A DNA stretch of 12,238 bases from Candidatus Poribacteria bacterium (GCA_028818995.1 JAPPMR010000371.1:1-12238), one strand, 5' to 3'; counted from the first letter of the stretch, positions 1-8,074 are shown. Translations and numbers: made by a program. Notes: generated from the letters alone by a model not told the origin.

Positions 1-187
1 CTTGTAGCCGCCCGATTTCCGCTTCCAATTTTTCTGTGGCAAGTCCAGAACTTAACAGGAGTGCTGCCTCTTGGTTAGCAAGTTTGTAGTAGTTATAGAT
101 AAAATCTTCGGTGACTGCTTGTGGGGTATTCCTATTTGAACATGCGATTAACAGCAGGAGGCACAGAACAGCGTATCGTAGTTTCAT
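1..187 (-). CDS. Lipoprotein of unknown function, N-terminal part only
   Basis: An open frame starts at ATG 187-185 and runs off the left edge, giving 62 visible codons. It begins MKLRYAVLCLLLLIACSNRN, a short basic n-region, a leucine-rich core and the lipobox LIAC, so residue 16 should be the lipidated cysteine. The mature part (TEDFIYNYYKLANQEAALLL and on) looks helical and resembles no family I can name. Serine and asparagine after the cysteine give no aspartate-type inner membrane retention signal, so an outer membrane destination is possible. The start lies 4 bases after the stop of the phosphodiester glycosidase gene, so the two are probably co-transcribed and translationally coupled. 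No strong Shine-Dalgarno is seen, only a weak AGAG about ten bases upstream. The lipoprotein call is fairly safe; the function is unknown. Confidence 0.75.
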   Translation of the reverse strand, partial: MKLRYAVLCLLLLIACSNRNTPQAVTEDFIYNYYKLANQEAALLLSSGLATEKLEAEIGRLQ

Positions 188-191
188 GTGG

Positions 192-1544
192 TTATTTTTC
201 TCTGGTGCGGATCACCGCTACGTTGAAAATAGGTCGCTCATAAGGGTGAGCAGGACTATTTACAATTTTGCCCAACGCCCACAGGGCGGAGGAACTACCA
301 CCATCAAAATTAATAGCGTGTTTAACCCCAATATCATTGAAAAAATCTGCCATTTGATACAAGGTCATTCCCATGCTGTAACCGGATTTTCTACCATCAA
401 CTACAATAAGAAAAAGTTTCTCATCGTTAAATCCCAAAGCACTCCGCGGATGCCGATGCGCAGCGTTGCTATGTCTGTAAGCACTCCTATTACTGCCCCG
501 TGCAAACTCAATTAACTCCGGTTCAATTTCTCCATTTCGTAATAGTCGCAGATTTCCACCGATGCCAGTCTGAACTGTCTGCCACTTTTCAGGTGTGAGG
601 GCAATATCCAATATACCAGTTTCGGATTTAGGAATCTTCTTATACCAGCGACTTGCCAAGCGCGGTTCTATAGCGAGAACTACACCGTTAGATGGAATAA
701 CACTGTTACCACGCGGGTTGATTGCAGTAACAACAAAACGACTCGTGTATTTTCCTGTGAGCGGAAGTGTAAGTTTTTCAAGGGTAAATTCATAGCATCG
801 GCGCGTTAAAGTTGATCTTCCAAAGCGAGGTGTATAAAGCACTACCTGACACAATGAATCGCAGATTTGGTTAATTGCGTCTATCGCGAGGGTTTCTTCA
901 CCAATGCGAAGTTTCCCGTTTAAGTGAACTGCCTCTAAGAGAAATTCGCCATCGGGGGTAACTCCAAAACTTGTTTCGCCCCACGGTGTAGGTGGCGAAT
1001 ACCCCCATCTATCAATCAATTTAGGAATACTAACGAGTTCACCTTCTTGGATGTGGAGGTTAAAAATCATCCCACCACGCCCGTAACTATCTTCACGAAT
1101 CCCGAAACTACCATTAACACCCGCTACAGGTTTTATCCCTTTTCTCTTGAGTCGTCTTGTAGCGCCGCTAACGGTTTCACGCCTGAGAATTTGGGAGTTA
1201 GCAAGTTCCACATCAAATCTTAGGTTTTTCTCATCACGGTCCATTTCTGCCACGTAAACAGCCGCTCCACCAATCCAATAATAGCGGTGAAGTCGGAACC
1301 CGTCGGGCCATCGCTTCGTATCAAGAGCATCTCTGCGTCTAACAGATTTCGGATGTATCTCCTTCGCCTCAACTTTAAAAGATTTTGGACGCGTTTCTTT
1401 TATTTCAACCTTATCGGTGGGAGGTTGAAACGCCTCTTTCTCAAGAAAACGCACAGCATTAATGACTAAAATGAAAAGCAGGAGAAGTCCACATATAGCA
1501 ATTAGCTTAGGCAAAGGACTCCGGTGATTGTTTTCTGTGTACAT
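192..1544 (-). CDS. Membrane-anchored phosphodiester glycosidase (NAGPA family)
   Basis: This 450-residue protein has one N-terminal membrane segment (about residues 13-33, LPKLIAICGLLLLFILVINA) after a short polar lead, which suggests an anchored, extracytoplasmic enzyme. A charged linker (34-90) follows, then a NAGPA / phosphodiester glycosidase domain (about 90-447). Family marks are GVNGSFG near 142-148, FGVTPDGEF near 193-201, GIGGNLRLLRNG near 327-338, RSALGF at 367-372, VVDGR at 381-385, SMGMT at 390-394, and the signature NFDGGSSSA at 412-420. Members hydrolyse sugar phosphodiesters (the human enzyme uncovers mannose-6-phosphate); bacterial substrates are mostly unknown and probably involve envelope or exported polysaccharide. 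The ATG has AGGA at 1555-1552, 7 bases away, and a good promoter lies upstream. The linker carries a 12-residue tandem repeat. The family call is firm, the substrate open. Confidence 0.9.
   Translation of the reverse strand: MYTENNHRSPLPKLIAICGLLLLFILVINAVRFLEKEAFQPPTDKVEIKETRPKSFKVEAKEIHPKSVRRRDALDTKRWPDGFRLHRYYWIGGAAVYVAEMDRDEKNLRFDVELANSQILRRETVSGATRRLKRKGIKPVAGVNGSFGIREDSYGRGGMIFNLHIQEGELVSIPKLIDRWGYSPPTPWGETSFGVTPDGEFLLEAVHLNGKLRIGEETLAIDAINQICDSLCQVVLYTPRFGRSTLTRRCYEFTLEKLTLPLTGKYTSRFVVTAINPRGNSVIPSNGVVLAIEPRLASRWYKKIPKSETGILDIALTPEKWQTVQTGIGGNLRLLRNGEIEPELIEFARGSNRSAYRHSNAAHRHPRSALGFNDEKLFLIVVDGRKSGYSMGMTLYQMADFFNDIGVKHAINFDGGSSSALWALGKIVNSPAHPYERPIFNVAVIRTREK
1341..1412 (-). repeat. 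Two-copy 36-base tandem repeat inside the phosphodiester glycosidase gene
   Basis: Bases 1412-1377 encode KVEIKETRPKSF and 1376-1341 encode KVEAKEIHPKSV, back to back in the linker between the membrane anchor and the catalytic domain. Eight of twelve residues are identical. The two DNA units are also recognisably alike (about two thirds identical by eye) but have diverged, so this looks like an old in-frame duplication lengthening a charged periplasmic stalk. Confidence 0.7.
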
Positions 1545-1628
1545 AAGATTATCCTACATTTCGTGGTCGTAGCAGCAAGTTTTCCATAAGGAGAGTTATA
1601 GCTGACTCGCTTATTTGTGTTATTCTCA

Positions 1629-1657
1629 ATTATAACTGAAATTTTTCTATATTGCAA
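1629..1657 (-). promoter_or_regulatory. Sigma-70-like promoter for the phosphodiester glycosidase and lipoprotein genes
   Basis: On the minus strand, TTGCAA (1657-1652) is followed after exactly 17 bases by a perfect TATAAT (1634-1629). Transcription would begin near 1622, giving a leader of about 78 bases before the ATG at 1544. It sits in the 235-base gap after ftsB, so the left-end pair probably forms its own unit. The -35 matches the consensus at four of six positions. Confidence 0.65.
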
Positions 1658-1779
1658 AGGGTTTATAGGATAAGTCGCGAGGTGTAGAGGTGATTTATTA
1701 TGTTCACTGGTTCAATTTCGTGTAAAAATTGTGCTGGGAGAACATTTACGCACGAGTGAATGGTATGCTTGATTGTAAA

Positions 1780-2067
1780 TCATTCGGGTTGTGCGGGTTT
1801 AACGACTTTGAACTTAACTTCACCCGGTTTGACATAACCGAACCTTTTTCTAACAAGCCGTTCCTTGGTGAAGGTATCGTTTTTCAGCATTTCCACACGC
1901 TGCTTGAGTCTATCGCGTTCGTTTTCCAACTCTTGTATCTCGGCTTGGTAGCCTTTTTCAACCAGTTGTGCCTCTTGCCAGTCTTTATAACCGTTCTGGA
2001 ATTGTCTGACGCTGACTATGAGTAAAGCTAATGCTATAATGAATAAGATTACGCGAAAAACACGCAT
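1780..2067 (-). CDS. ftsB: FtsB/DivIC-type divisome coiled-coil protein
   Basis: From ATG 2067-2065 the protein is 95 residues, the usual size for FtsB. It starts MRVFRVILFIIALALLIVSV, a single membrane segment with a short cytoplasmic end. A periplasmic coiled coil follows (about 30-65, including EIQELENERDRLKQRVEMLK), then the family tail TKERLVRKRFGYVKPGE near 68-84. FtsB acts in the divisome with FtsL and FtsQ (DivIC with FtsL and DivIB in firmicutes), linking peptidoglycan synthesis at the septum to the cytoskeletal ring. I chose this start because AAAGG (2080-2076) lies 8 bases upstream. An in-frame TTG at 2103 would add 12 residues but falls in the loop of a hairpin. The gene follows eno, a pairing known in many bacteria, which supports the call. 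It ends with TGA at 1782-1780. Confidence 0.87.
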   Translation of the reverse strand: MRVFRVILFIIALALLIVSVRQFQNGYKDWQEAQLVEKGYQAEIQELENERDRLKQRVEMLKNDTFTKERLVRKRFGYVKPGEVKFKVVKPAQPE

Positions 2068-2091
2068 AAAGTGAGCCTTTAAAAGCATATT

Positions 2092-2116
2092 TTGGGACAG
2101 CAAAACACTGTCCCAA
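2092..2116 (-). promoter_or_regulatory. Perfect 9-bp hairpin between eno and ftsB
   Basis: TTGGGACAG and CTGTCCCAA pair perfectly around a 7-base loop (2101-2107). It begins 16 bases after the enolase stop and ends 24 bases before the ftsB ATG. No run of T follows on either strand, so it is not a standard intrinsic terminator. It could be an RNA processing or stabilising element for the eno end, or a partial terminator that lowers ftsB expression relative to eno. Confidence 0.55.
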
Positions 2117-2132
2117 TACTAAAAAATGAAGT

Positions 2133-3476
<1,344 letters not shown>

Positions 3477-3497
3477 CTATGGTGAATTATTGAAATA

Positions 3498-3503
3498 ATT
3501 ATA
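3498..3503 (-). promoter_or_regulatory. Candidate -10 box upstream of eno
   Basis: A perfect TATAAT on the minus strand lies about 64 bases before the eno start and would start transcription near 3491. No good -35 is present 16-18 bases further up; that position falls at the edge of the REP-like element. It is the best promoter candidate for eno in this gap, but it rests on one box. Confidence 0.35.
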
Positions 3504-3512
3504 CACTTCACC

Positions 3513-3578
3513 TGTAGGAGCGATCTCCGAATCGCGATTAAAACCACTCGTAGTCGGGAATCGGAGTTCCCTCCTACA
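3513..3578. repeat. REPIN-like pair of inverted GTAG-headed palindromes
   Basis: Two 25-base units face each other across a 16-base spacer (3538-3553). The left unit (3513-3537) is TGTAGGAG followed by stem GCGAT, loop CTCCGA and stem ATCGC, ending GA. The right unit (3578-3554, read on the minus strand) is TGTAGGAG, with stem GGGAA, loop CTCCGA and stem TTCCC, ending CGA; in both units the last G of the head is also the first stem base. Head and loop are identical, while the stems differ by compensated changes. The GTAG head before a small palindrome and the inverted doublet are the marks of bacterial REP/REPIN elements, which RAYT transposases are thought to spread. It sits between ccmB and eno. 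Confidence 0.75.
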
Positions 3579-3650
3579 AACCCGTAATGTCTAATTAATT
3601 CTAAAATCTACCACAATAAATTGTATCATATTCAGGTCTTTAAACCACCA

Positions 3651-4346
3651 CTATTCTTCAATAACAGCATCGGCAAGCAGATATGCTGATGCCAAAAAGA
3701 CAAGACTTGAACCTACCAACATCATCAACCAGAATCTATCTTCCAATCCACCAGTTACTAAAATAGAGACGGTGCATTTTGTGCCACCCATAATAATGGG
3801 AATGACAAGCGGAAGAAGGATGACAGAAAGTAGGCTTTCACCACCATTTGTACTTGTAGACATGCCCGCCAACAGTACACCGACAGCACAAAAACCGAGC
3901 GTGCCGATACTCAGTACGCCAAGCAATTGTAATAATGTAACCACCGTCACATCGTCAAATAGTTCAAAGAATTGAAGCGCGATGGGTGTAATAACAATTT
4001 CCAATAGAAATAGGAAAACGACGTTGCTAATAACTTTGGAAAGGTAAACATAGCTCGCATCAACACCGGTAAGTCGAATACCTTGCAAAGCACCGTGTGA
4101 TCGTTCTATTGCGAATGAACGGTTCAAGGTAATAATTCCGGCAAAAACAAACGCTGCCCAAAGAACACTCGCAGCTAATTTTCCACGTTCAGTTTTTTCA
4201 GTAGGAAATTCCGGTCCAAAAGCAAAAGCAAAAATGAGGACAACAAGTACGCTAAAAACAAAGATTAATGCCAGCGTCTCCTTTGAACGGAATTGGAGTC
4301 CAAGGTCTTTACGAATTAACGCAGCAATCTGACGGAGTGCCTTCAT
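3651..4346 (-). CDS. ccmB: Haem exporter permease CcmB
   Basis: A 231-residue, very hydrophobic protein, near the usual CcmB length (about 220). It begins MKALRQIAALIRKDLGLQFR, the short cytoplasmic lead characteristic of CcmB (a K-D-L/R-x-E/Q-x-R pattern). About six membrane segments follow, around residues 25-46, 60-76, 103-126, 137-160, 170-190 and 205-228. RSHGALQGIRLTGVDASYVY (82-101) is the typical cytoplasmic loop between segments. CcmB with CcmA (and CcmC elsewhere) drives release of holo-CcmE in System I cytochrome c maturation. The ATG is 7 bases after the ccmA stop, so the genes form a pair. No ccmC follows, unlike the classical ccmABC order; the next gene downstream is eno. Confidence 0.9.
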   Translation of the reverse strand: MKALRQIAALIRKDLGLQFRSKETLALIFVFSVLVVLIFAFAFGPEFPTEKTERGKLAASVLWAAFVFAGIITLNRSFAIERSHGALQGIRLTGVDASYVYLSKVISNVVFLFLLEIVITPIALQFFELFDDVTVVTLLQLLGVLSIGTLGFCAVGVLLAGMSTSTNGGESLLSVILLPLVIPIIMGGTKCTVSILVTGGLEDRFWLMMLVGSSLVFLASAYLLADAVIEE

Positions 4347-4353
4347 GTTTGTC

Positions 4354-5067
4354 TCAATTTGAAGTGGTGTTTATCAGCCTCTCTTCGTACATCCGTAGTA
4401 AAGTATCTACTTCAATTTCGTCTTTTTTTGCGATCTCATCCAATTCTCCGTTTATCATAAAGAGAAACCTTGTGCCTACAAGATACCCCAATTCGATGTT
4501 GTGTGTTGTAATGAGAATGCCTTTCTCATTTTGCCGTTCTTGTGTGATGCGATCTACGACAAACTGCTTGGCAGACGCGTCAAGCCCAGAAAACGGTTCA
4601 TCAAGTAATAAAATTGAGGGATAGTGGAGAAGCGCTCTGGCAATCATAAAACGCTGCGTCATACCACGTGAAAAGATGTGAAGAGGTTCATGGATAAAGC
4701 GGCTTAAACCGACATCGTCCAGAAGTGTTTTGCATCGGGTTTCCAAATCATTGACGCCGTACATCTGTCCGAAAAACCTGAGATTCTCAAACGGGGTCAA
4801 TGCAGGATAAGCCAAATTCTCATGGACAATGACGCCTAAAGCGTTTCTAACTTGCGCATAGTCAACGATTGCATCCGTGCCTTCAATCTCGAGTTTACCA
4901 GATGTTGGACGGAGGAGAGTCGCAAGTATTTTGATGAACGTCGTTTTGCCAGCACCGTTAGGGCCGAAAATGGCTACCACTTCTCCAGGGTTAATTATGA
5001 GATTAACGTTTTTGACGATCGTACGGTGTCCAAAATTTTTTGTGATCTGGGAAGCGTTGAGACGCAT
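4354..5067 (-). CDS. ccmA: Ccm ABC transporter ATPase CcmA
   Basis: From ATG 5067-5065 this is a 237-residue ABC ATPase. It carries Walker A GPNGAGKTT (about 36-44), a Q-loop-region segment near VIVHENLAYPALTPFENL, the signature FSRGMTQR (132-139) in place of canonical LSGGQ, Walker B ILLLDEP (152-158), the D-loop SGLDA, and the H-loop in ITTHN. The FSxGMxQR signature and the partner gene ccmB mark it as CcmA, which powers release of haem-loaded CcmE. A longer frame opens at TTG 5106, but that codon lies in the T-run of the korB terminator, so the ATG at 5067 is preferred, although neither has a clear Shine-Dalgarno. Other ABC exporter ATPases share this layout; the adjacent ccmB decides the call. 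Confidence 0.88.
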   Translation of the reverse strand: MRLNASQITKNFGHRTIVKNVNLIINPGEVVAIFGPNGAGKTTFIKILATLLRPTSGKLEIEGTDAIVDYAQVRNALGVIVHENLAYPALTPFENLRFFGQMYGVNDLETRCKTLLDDVGLSRFIHEPLHIFSRGMTQRFMIARALLHYPSILLLDEPFSGLDASAKQFVVDRITQERQNEKGILITTHNIELGYLVGTRFLFMINGELDEIAKKDEIEVDTLLRMYEERLINTTSN

Positions 5068-5100
5068 AGCGTATAGGAGAAATTTGTAATTCTGTTGTAG

Positions 5101-5137
5101 GAACAAAAAGAAAAGGGCAGGTAGAATACCTGCCCTT
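5101..5137 (-). terminator. Intrinsic terminator of the korAB operon
   Basis: On the minus strand, AAGGGCAGGTA pairs perfectly with TACCTGCCCTT (11 bp, 3-base loop 5126-5124), followed by TTCTTTTTGTT. It begins 11 bases after the korB stop. This is a textbook rho-independent terminator, and it sits only about 45 bases before the ccmA start. Confidence 0.9.
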
Positions 5138-5148
5138 AACGTTTCGTT

Positions 5149-6045
5149 TTACATCATGCGCTGGAGAATTGCGGCACCTTGTTCGGGAGTAACACCAAGA
5201 GGTTGATGTGCCATCGGACCGTTTTCCAAAACAGGTTCCATCTGATCCAATGACGGACGGCTTGTATCATGGTAGAATAATCCAAGCTGAGTCTCATGAC
5301 CATCCTTTACCGCTTGTTGAAGTGCCACATCTCTGTCGCTTGTGTCATGGTTTTCAAGTACATTGACTCGTTCCTTCCAATAATCGAATATTTTTTGCTT
5401 CTCCTTTTTCCACGTTACACAAGGACTGATAACATCAATAAAGGCGAATCCTTTGTGTTGCATCCCGTTGTACATCAATTCTGCAAGTTGATCTCGTTCA
5501 GAACTAAATGCTCTGGCAACATAAGTCGCACCCGTGACAATTGCCATCGCGACAGGATTGAGAGGTGTTTCTATATTACCGAACGGCGTACTATAAGTTT
5601 GCTCACCAACTTGAGTCGTAGGTGAGGCTTGGCCGACGGTCAACCCATAAACTTCGTTGTTCATCACGATATAGAGTAAGTCAATATTTTTCCGCATTGT
5701 GTGAATAAAATGATTCCCACCGATACCGTATCCATCTCCATCACCACCGGTGACGACAACATTCAAATCATGGTTGGCGAGTTTAGCACCCGTTGCTACG
5801 GCAAGTGATCGTCCATGCAACGTGTGCATACCGTAAGTACGGATGTAACCAGGGAGATTGGAGGAACACCCAATTCCGCTGACGGTGAGATGATCGTGAT
5901 TACCTCTGCCAAGTTTTGCAGAAGCTATTTGTAGTGCGCTAAGCACGGAAAAATCACCGCAACCAGCACACCAATCGGGATTAACATTACCCTTATAATC
6001 TCTTGCTGTAGGGGCACCTTGAATAGGTCTTTCTTTTTTTGCCAT
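5149..6045 (-). CDS. korB: 2-oxoacid:ferredoxin oxidoreductase, beta subunit (thiamine diphosphate and iron-sulfur)
   Basis: A 298-residue beta subunit, full length. The N-terminal DWCAGCGDF gives the CxxC pair C26/C29; with C60 (SGIGCSS) and C209 (SPCVTW) these match the four ligands of the single [4Fe-4S] cluster in two-subunit archaeal-type oxidoreductases. The thiamine diphosphate and magnesium site is GDGDGYGIGGNH (101-112) with MNNEVYGLTVGQASPTT (128-144), the YGLTxGQxSPTT form typical of KorB. With KorA it oxidatively decarboxylates a 2-oxoacid to the acyl-CoA, reducing ferredoxin. 2-oxoglutarate is the most likely substrate, but pyruvate or branched-chain acids cannot be excluded. The ATG has AGGAG at 6060-6056 and starts 18 bases after the korA stop. 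The gene closes with a strong terminator. Confidence 0.93.
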   Translation of the reverse strand: MAKKERPIQGAPTARDYKGNVNPDWCAGCGDFSVLSALQIASAKLGRGNHDHLTVSGIGCSSNLPGYIRTYGMHTLHGRSLAVATGAKLANHDLNVVVTGGDGDGYGIGGNHFIHTMRKNIDLLYIVMNNEVYGLTVGQASPTTQVGEQTYSTPFGNIETPLNPVAMAIVTGATYVARAFSSERDQLAELMYNGMQHKGFAFIDVISPCVTWKKEKQKIFDYWKERVNVLENHDTSDRDVALQQAVKDGHETQLGLFYHDTSRPSLDQMEPVLENGPMAHQPLGVTPEQGAAILQRMM

Positions 6046-6063
6046 CTGATTCTTTCTCCTTTA

Positions 6064-7851
6064 TTAGACAACAATTTCCTGGTATGGGACATAGAGCTCT
6101 GTTTTTCCGATTAAAAGTTCACGGGCTCCGTCAACAATGTGGTGCGGCATGAACGGTTCACCATCGTATTTGCGGATGTGTCCGTCTGCCTTAAAACCTG
6201 TTTCACCTCGTAAGAATCGGGCAAACTGACCTGTGTAGTTACATTCAACAATAATTGCATGCGCTGATTTAGCCAATACTTCGTTTATAGTGTCTTCGTC
6301 CATCGGATAGAGCCATTTGAATTGAATGTGGTTAGTTGCAATACCTTCTTCAGTTAAGGCTTGTGCAGCTTCCGAAATCACACTGTGCGTTGAACCCCAT
6401 CCAATGAGTGTAACTTCGGCATCTTCAGGTCCTTCAAGCGTTGGGGGTGGGAGTAATTCAACGATACCATCCATTTTCCGCTGCCGTTTTTCCATGATGT
6501 CACGCCGTTTATGCGGGTTCGTAAATTCATCACTTATCAGTCCACCATCTTCATCGTGATCATCAGTTGCGACAACGTGCATGTGTCCAGGGGTGCCTGG
6601 AAGTGCTCGTGGTGAGATACCACTGTCGGTAATCTGAAAACGTAGGTATTCCCCATCCATTTCTCCAAGTTCGGTGATTAATTCCCCGCGGTCAATTTCC
6701 GGCTGCCAATCGATTGAATCAGGATCAAACGTTGTATAACCCATTGCGAGTGTAAGATCGGAAAGAACCATCCCCGGACATTGGAATCTATCTACGAGAT
6801 TGAAGATTTCTGGCATGGTGTGGAAGCCATCCATAATACTTGTGGGAGCAACGATAATCTTCGGAAAATCACCTTGACTGGCACCAAGAAGTTGCCAGAG
6901 ATCACCCTGTTCCGTTTTTGTAGGTAAGCCAGTAGAGGGACCACCGCGTTGCACGTTAATCACGACAATCGGAATTTCCATCATGGCTGCACTGCCGATT
7001 GCCTCAGACATGAGGGCAAAACCTCCACCTGAAGTTGCACACATTGCACGGCATCCGGTGTGTGCAGCACCGATGACCATGTTGATAACACTAATTTCGT
7101 CCTCACACTGGCGGACCATGATACCGAGATCGCGGGCATTGCGTGCCATCCATCCGAGCACACCCGTTGAAGGGCTCATCGGATAAGCACTATAAAACTT
7201 AACACCTGCGGCCGCACCTCCCATTGCCATCATTCCATTTCCTTCACCGAACGCAAGCGCGGGTTCCTGTTTCTCAAACTTAGCATCAAATTGGGTGAAA
7301 TGTTCAGTAGCGTGTTCGTAACCTCCAGTTGAGACCATGATGTTGGCATCTACAACTTCTTGTCCTTTGCGTTTGAGAAGTGCTCCGATGATGATCTCCT
7401 CAAGCGTCTTTAAGTCCGCGCCTACGAGTCTTAAAGCAACACCAAGCATACATGTATTCAGATACTCTTTCTTTCTATCATCAATTTCGCTGGAGAGTTC
7501 TTTGTAAGAAATAGGACACAATTGGATATCATCTCGTTCTGGTGCTTGTTTGACATCATCACTGTTATAAATAAATGCGCCGCCAGGTTTGACGTTCGGA
7601 ACATGCTTCTCGACACTGTTTCGGTCAAGGGCGATAATCATGTCAATTTTGTCACCGTGGTTAGCGACCGGTTCAGAACTAATTCTGATGGTAAGAAAGG
7701 TATGACCGCCACGGATAAGGGATTGATAGGCACTATAAGTGAAAACGTGCAGGCCATACCGAGCACAAATTTGCCCCAGACTTTTTCCAAGCGTTTCTAT
7801 ACCTTGTCCAGGTGCCCCTCCTACAGCGATTACAAAATCGTATTTAGCCAT
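6064..7851 (-). CDS. korA: 2-oxoacid:ferredoxin oxidoreductase, fused gamma-alpha subunit
   Basis: A 595-residue protein joining two usually separate subunits. The gamma (POR) domain fills about 1-190, with GGAPGQGIET (11-20) and QSLIRGGHTF (43-52). The alpha part begins near 200: GNGMMAMGGAAAG, then YPMSPSTG (223-230, usually YPITPSS), TSGGGFALMSEAIG (273-286) and QRGGPSTGLPTKTEQGDL (301-318). Those are the binding surfaces that complete the thiamine diphosphate site of the beta subunit. A C-terminal domain (about 475-560) includes ECNYTGQFARFLR (536-548). The two-subunit form with this fusion is typical of KorAB in many bacteria. No ferredoxin-like delta subunit lies nearby, as expected for this class. 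The ATG has AAAGGAG 5 bases upstream, and a strong promoter lies about 100 bases upstream. Substrate, most likely 2-oxoglutarate, is inferred from family resemblance only. Confidence 0.92.
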   Translation of the reverse strand: MAKYDFVIAVGGAPGQGIETLGKSLGQICARYGLHVFTYSAYQSLIRGGHTFLTIRISSEPVANHGDKIDMIIALDRNSVEKHVPNVKPGGAFIYNSDDVKQAPERDDIQLCPISYKELSSEIDDRKKEYLNTCMLGVALRLVGADLKTLEEIIIGALLKRKGQEVVDANIMVSTGGYEHATEHFTQFDAKFEKQEPALAFGEGNGMMAMGGAAAGVKFYSAYPMSPSTGVLGWMARNARDLGIMVRQCEDEISVINMVIGAAHTGCRAMCATSGGGFALMSEAIGSAAMMEIPIVVINVQRGGPSTGLPTKTEQGDLWQLLGASQGDFPKIIVAPTSIMDGFHTMPEIFNLVDRFQCPGMVLSDLTLAMGYTTFDPDSIDWQPEIDRGELITELGEMDGEYLRFQITDSGISPRALPGTPGHMHVVATDDHDEDGGLISDEFTNPHKRRDIMEKRQRKMDGIVELLPPPTLEGPEDAEVTLIGWGSTHSVISEAAQALTEEGIATNHIQFKWLYPMDEDTINEVLAKSAHAIIVECNYTGQFARFLRGETGFKADGHIRKYDGEPFMPHHIVDGARELLIGKTELYVPYQEIVV

Positions 7852-7956
7852 CTTAGCTCCTTTCTAAATTATAAGCAAATTATTTCAGTTTATTAATTCG
7901 TGTCTTCTTTTTCTGAAGTTTTCTTTGTAAACGATACTAATATTCTTCTTTTTCTA

Positions 7957-7986
7957 ATTATACCATATTTACACATTAGTTTTCAA
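7957..7986 (-). promoter_or_regulatory. Sigma-70-like promoter with extended -10 for korAB
   Basis: On the minus strand, TTGAAA (7986-7981) is followed after 18 bases by TATAAT (7962-7957), preceded by TGG so that an extended -10 TGnTATAAT is formed. Transcription would start near 7950, leaving a leader of about 100 bases before korA. It is the best promoter in the window. Confidence 0.75.
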
Positions 7987-8038
7987 GTTTTATTTTAATC
8001 TGGGGTATATGAAGTTTTGTCATTAGCCACTCCCTTCT

Positions 8039-8062
8039 TGTAGGAGGGCTTTGTAAGCCCGA
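8039..8062 (+). repeat. Single REP-like element of the same family as the 3513-3578 pair
   Basis: TGTAGGAG (8039-8046) leads into stem GGGCTT, loop TGT and stem AAGCCC, then GA. The head matches both units at 3513-3578, but the stem sequence is different and again perfectly paired. On the plus strand ATATTTTTTTA follows, so it also looks like an intrinsic terminator in that direction, although no plus-strand gene is seen upstream. Confidence 0.65.
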
Positions 8063-8074
8063 TATTTTTTTATG

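Noticed and set aside
111..515. A plus-strand open frame of 134 codons and other plus-strand frames across the window
   Set aside because: They all lie antisense to well-supported minus-strand genes, have no family resemblance and lack ribosome sites; they are shadows of the real coding frames.
3651..5067. A generic ABC-2 drug or polysaccharide exporter
   Set aside because: The ATPase signature FSRGMTQR, the CcmB-type N-terminus and length, and the nearby ccmF and ccmH make the Ccm assignment much more likely.
5068..5106. A 13-residue N-terminal extension of CcmA from TTG 5106
   Set aside because: The TTG lies in the T-run of the korB terminator, has no Shine-Dalgarno, and CcmA family proteins normally begin at about the ATG used here.
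7868..7873. A second TATAAT (with TTAATA 17 bases upstream) just before korA
   Set aside because: Transcription would start about 10 bases before the ATG, cutting into the AAAGGAG ribosome site; the AT-rich leader makes such matches likely by chance.
8039..8072. An intrinsic terminator on the plus strand
   Set aside because: The hairpin plus T-run fits the form, but no plus-strand gene exists upstream; the hairpin is better explained as a REP-like unit sharing its head with the 3513-3578 pair.
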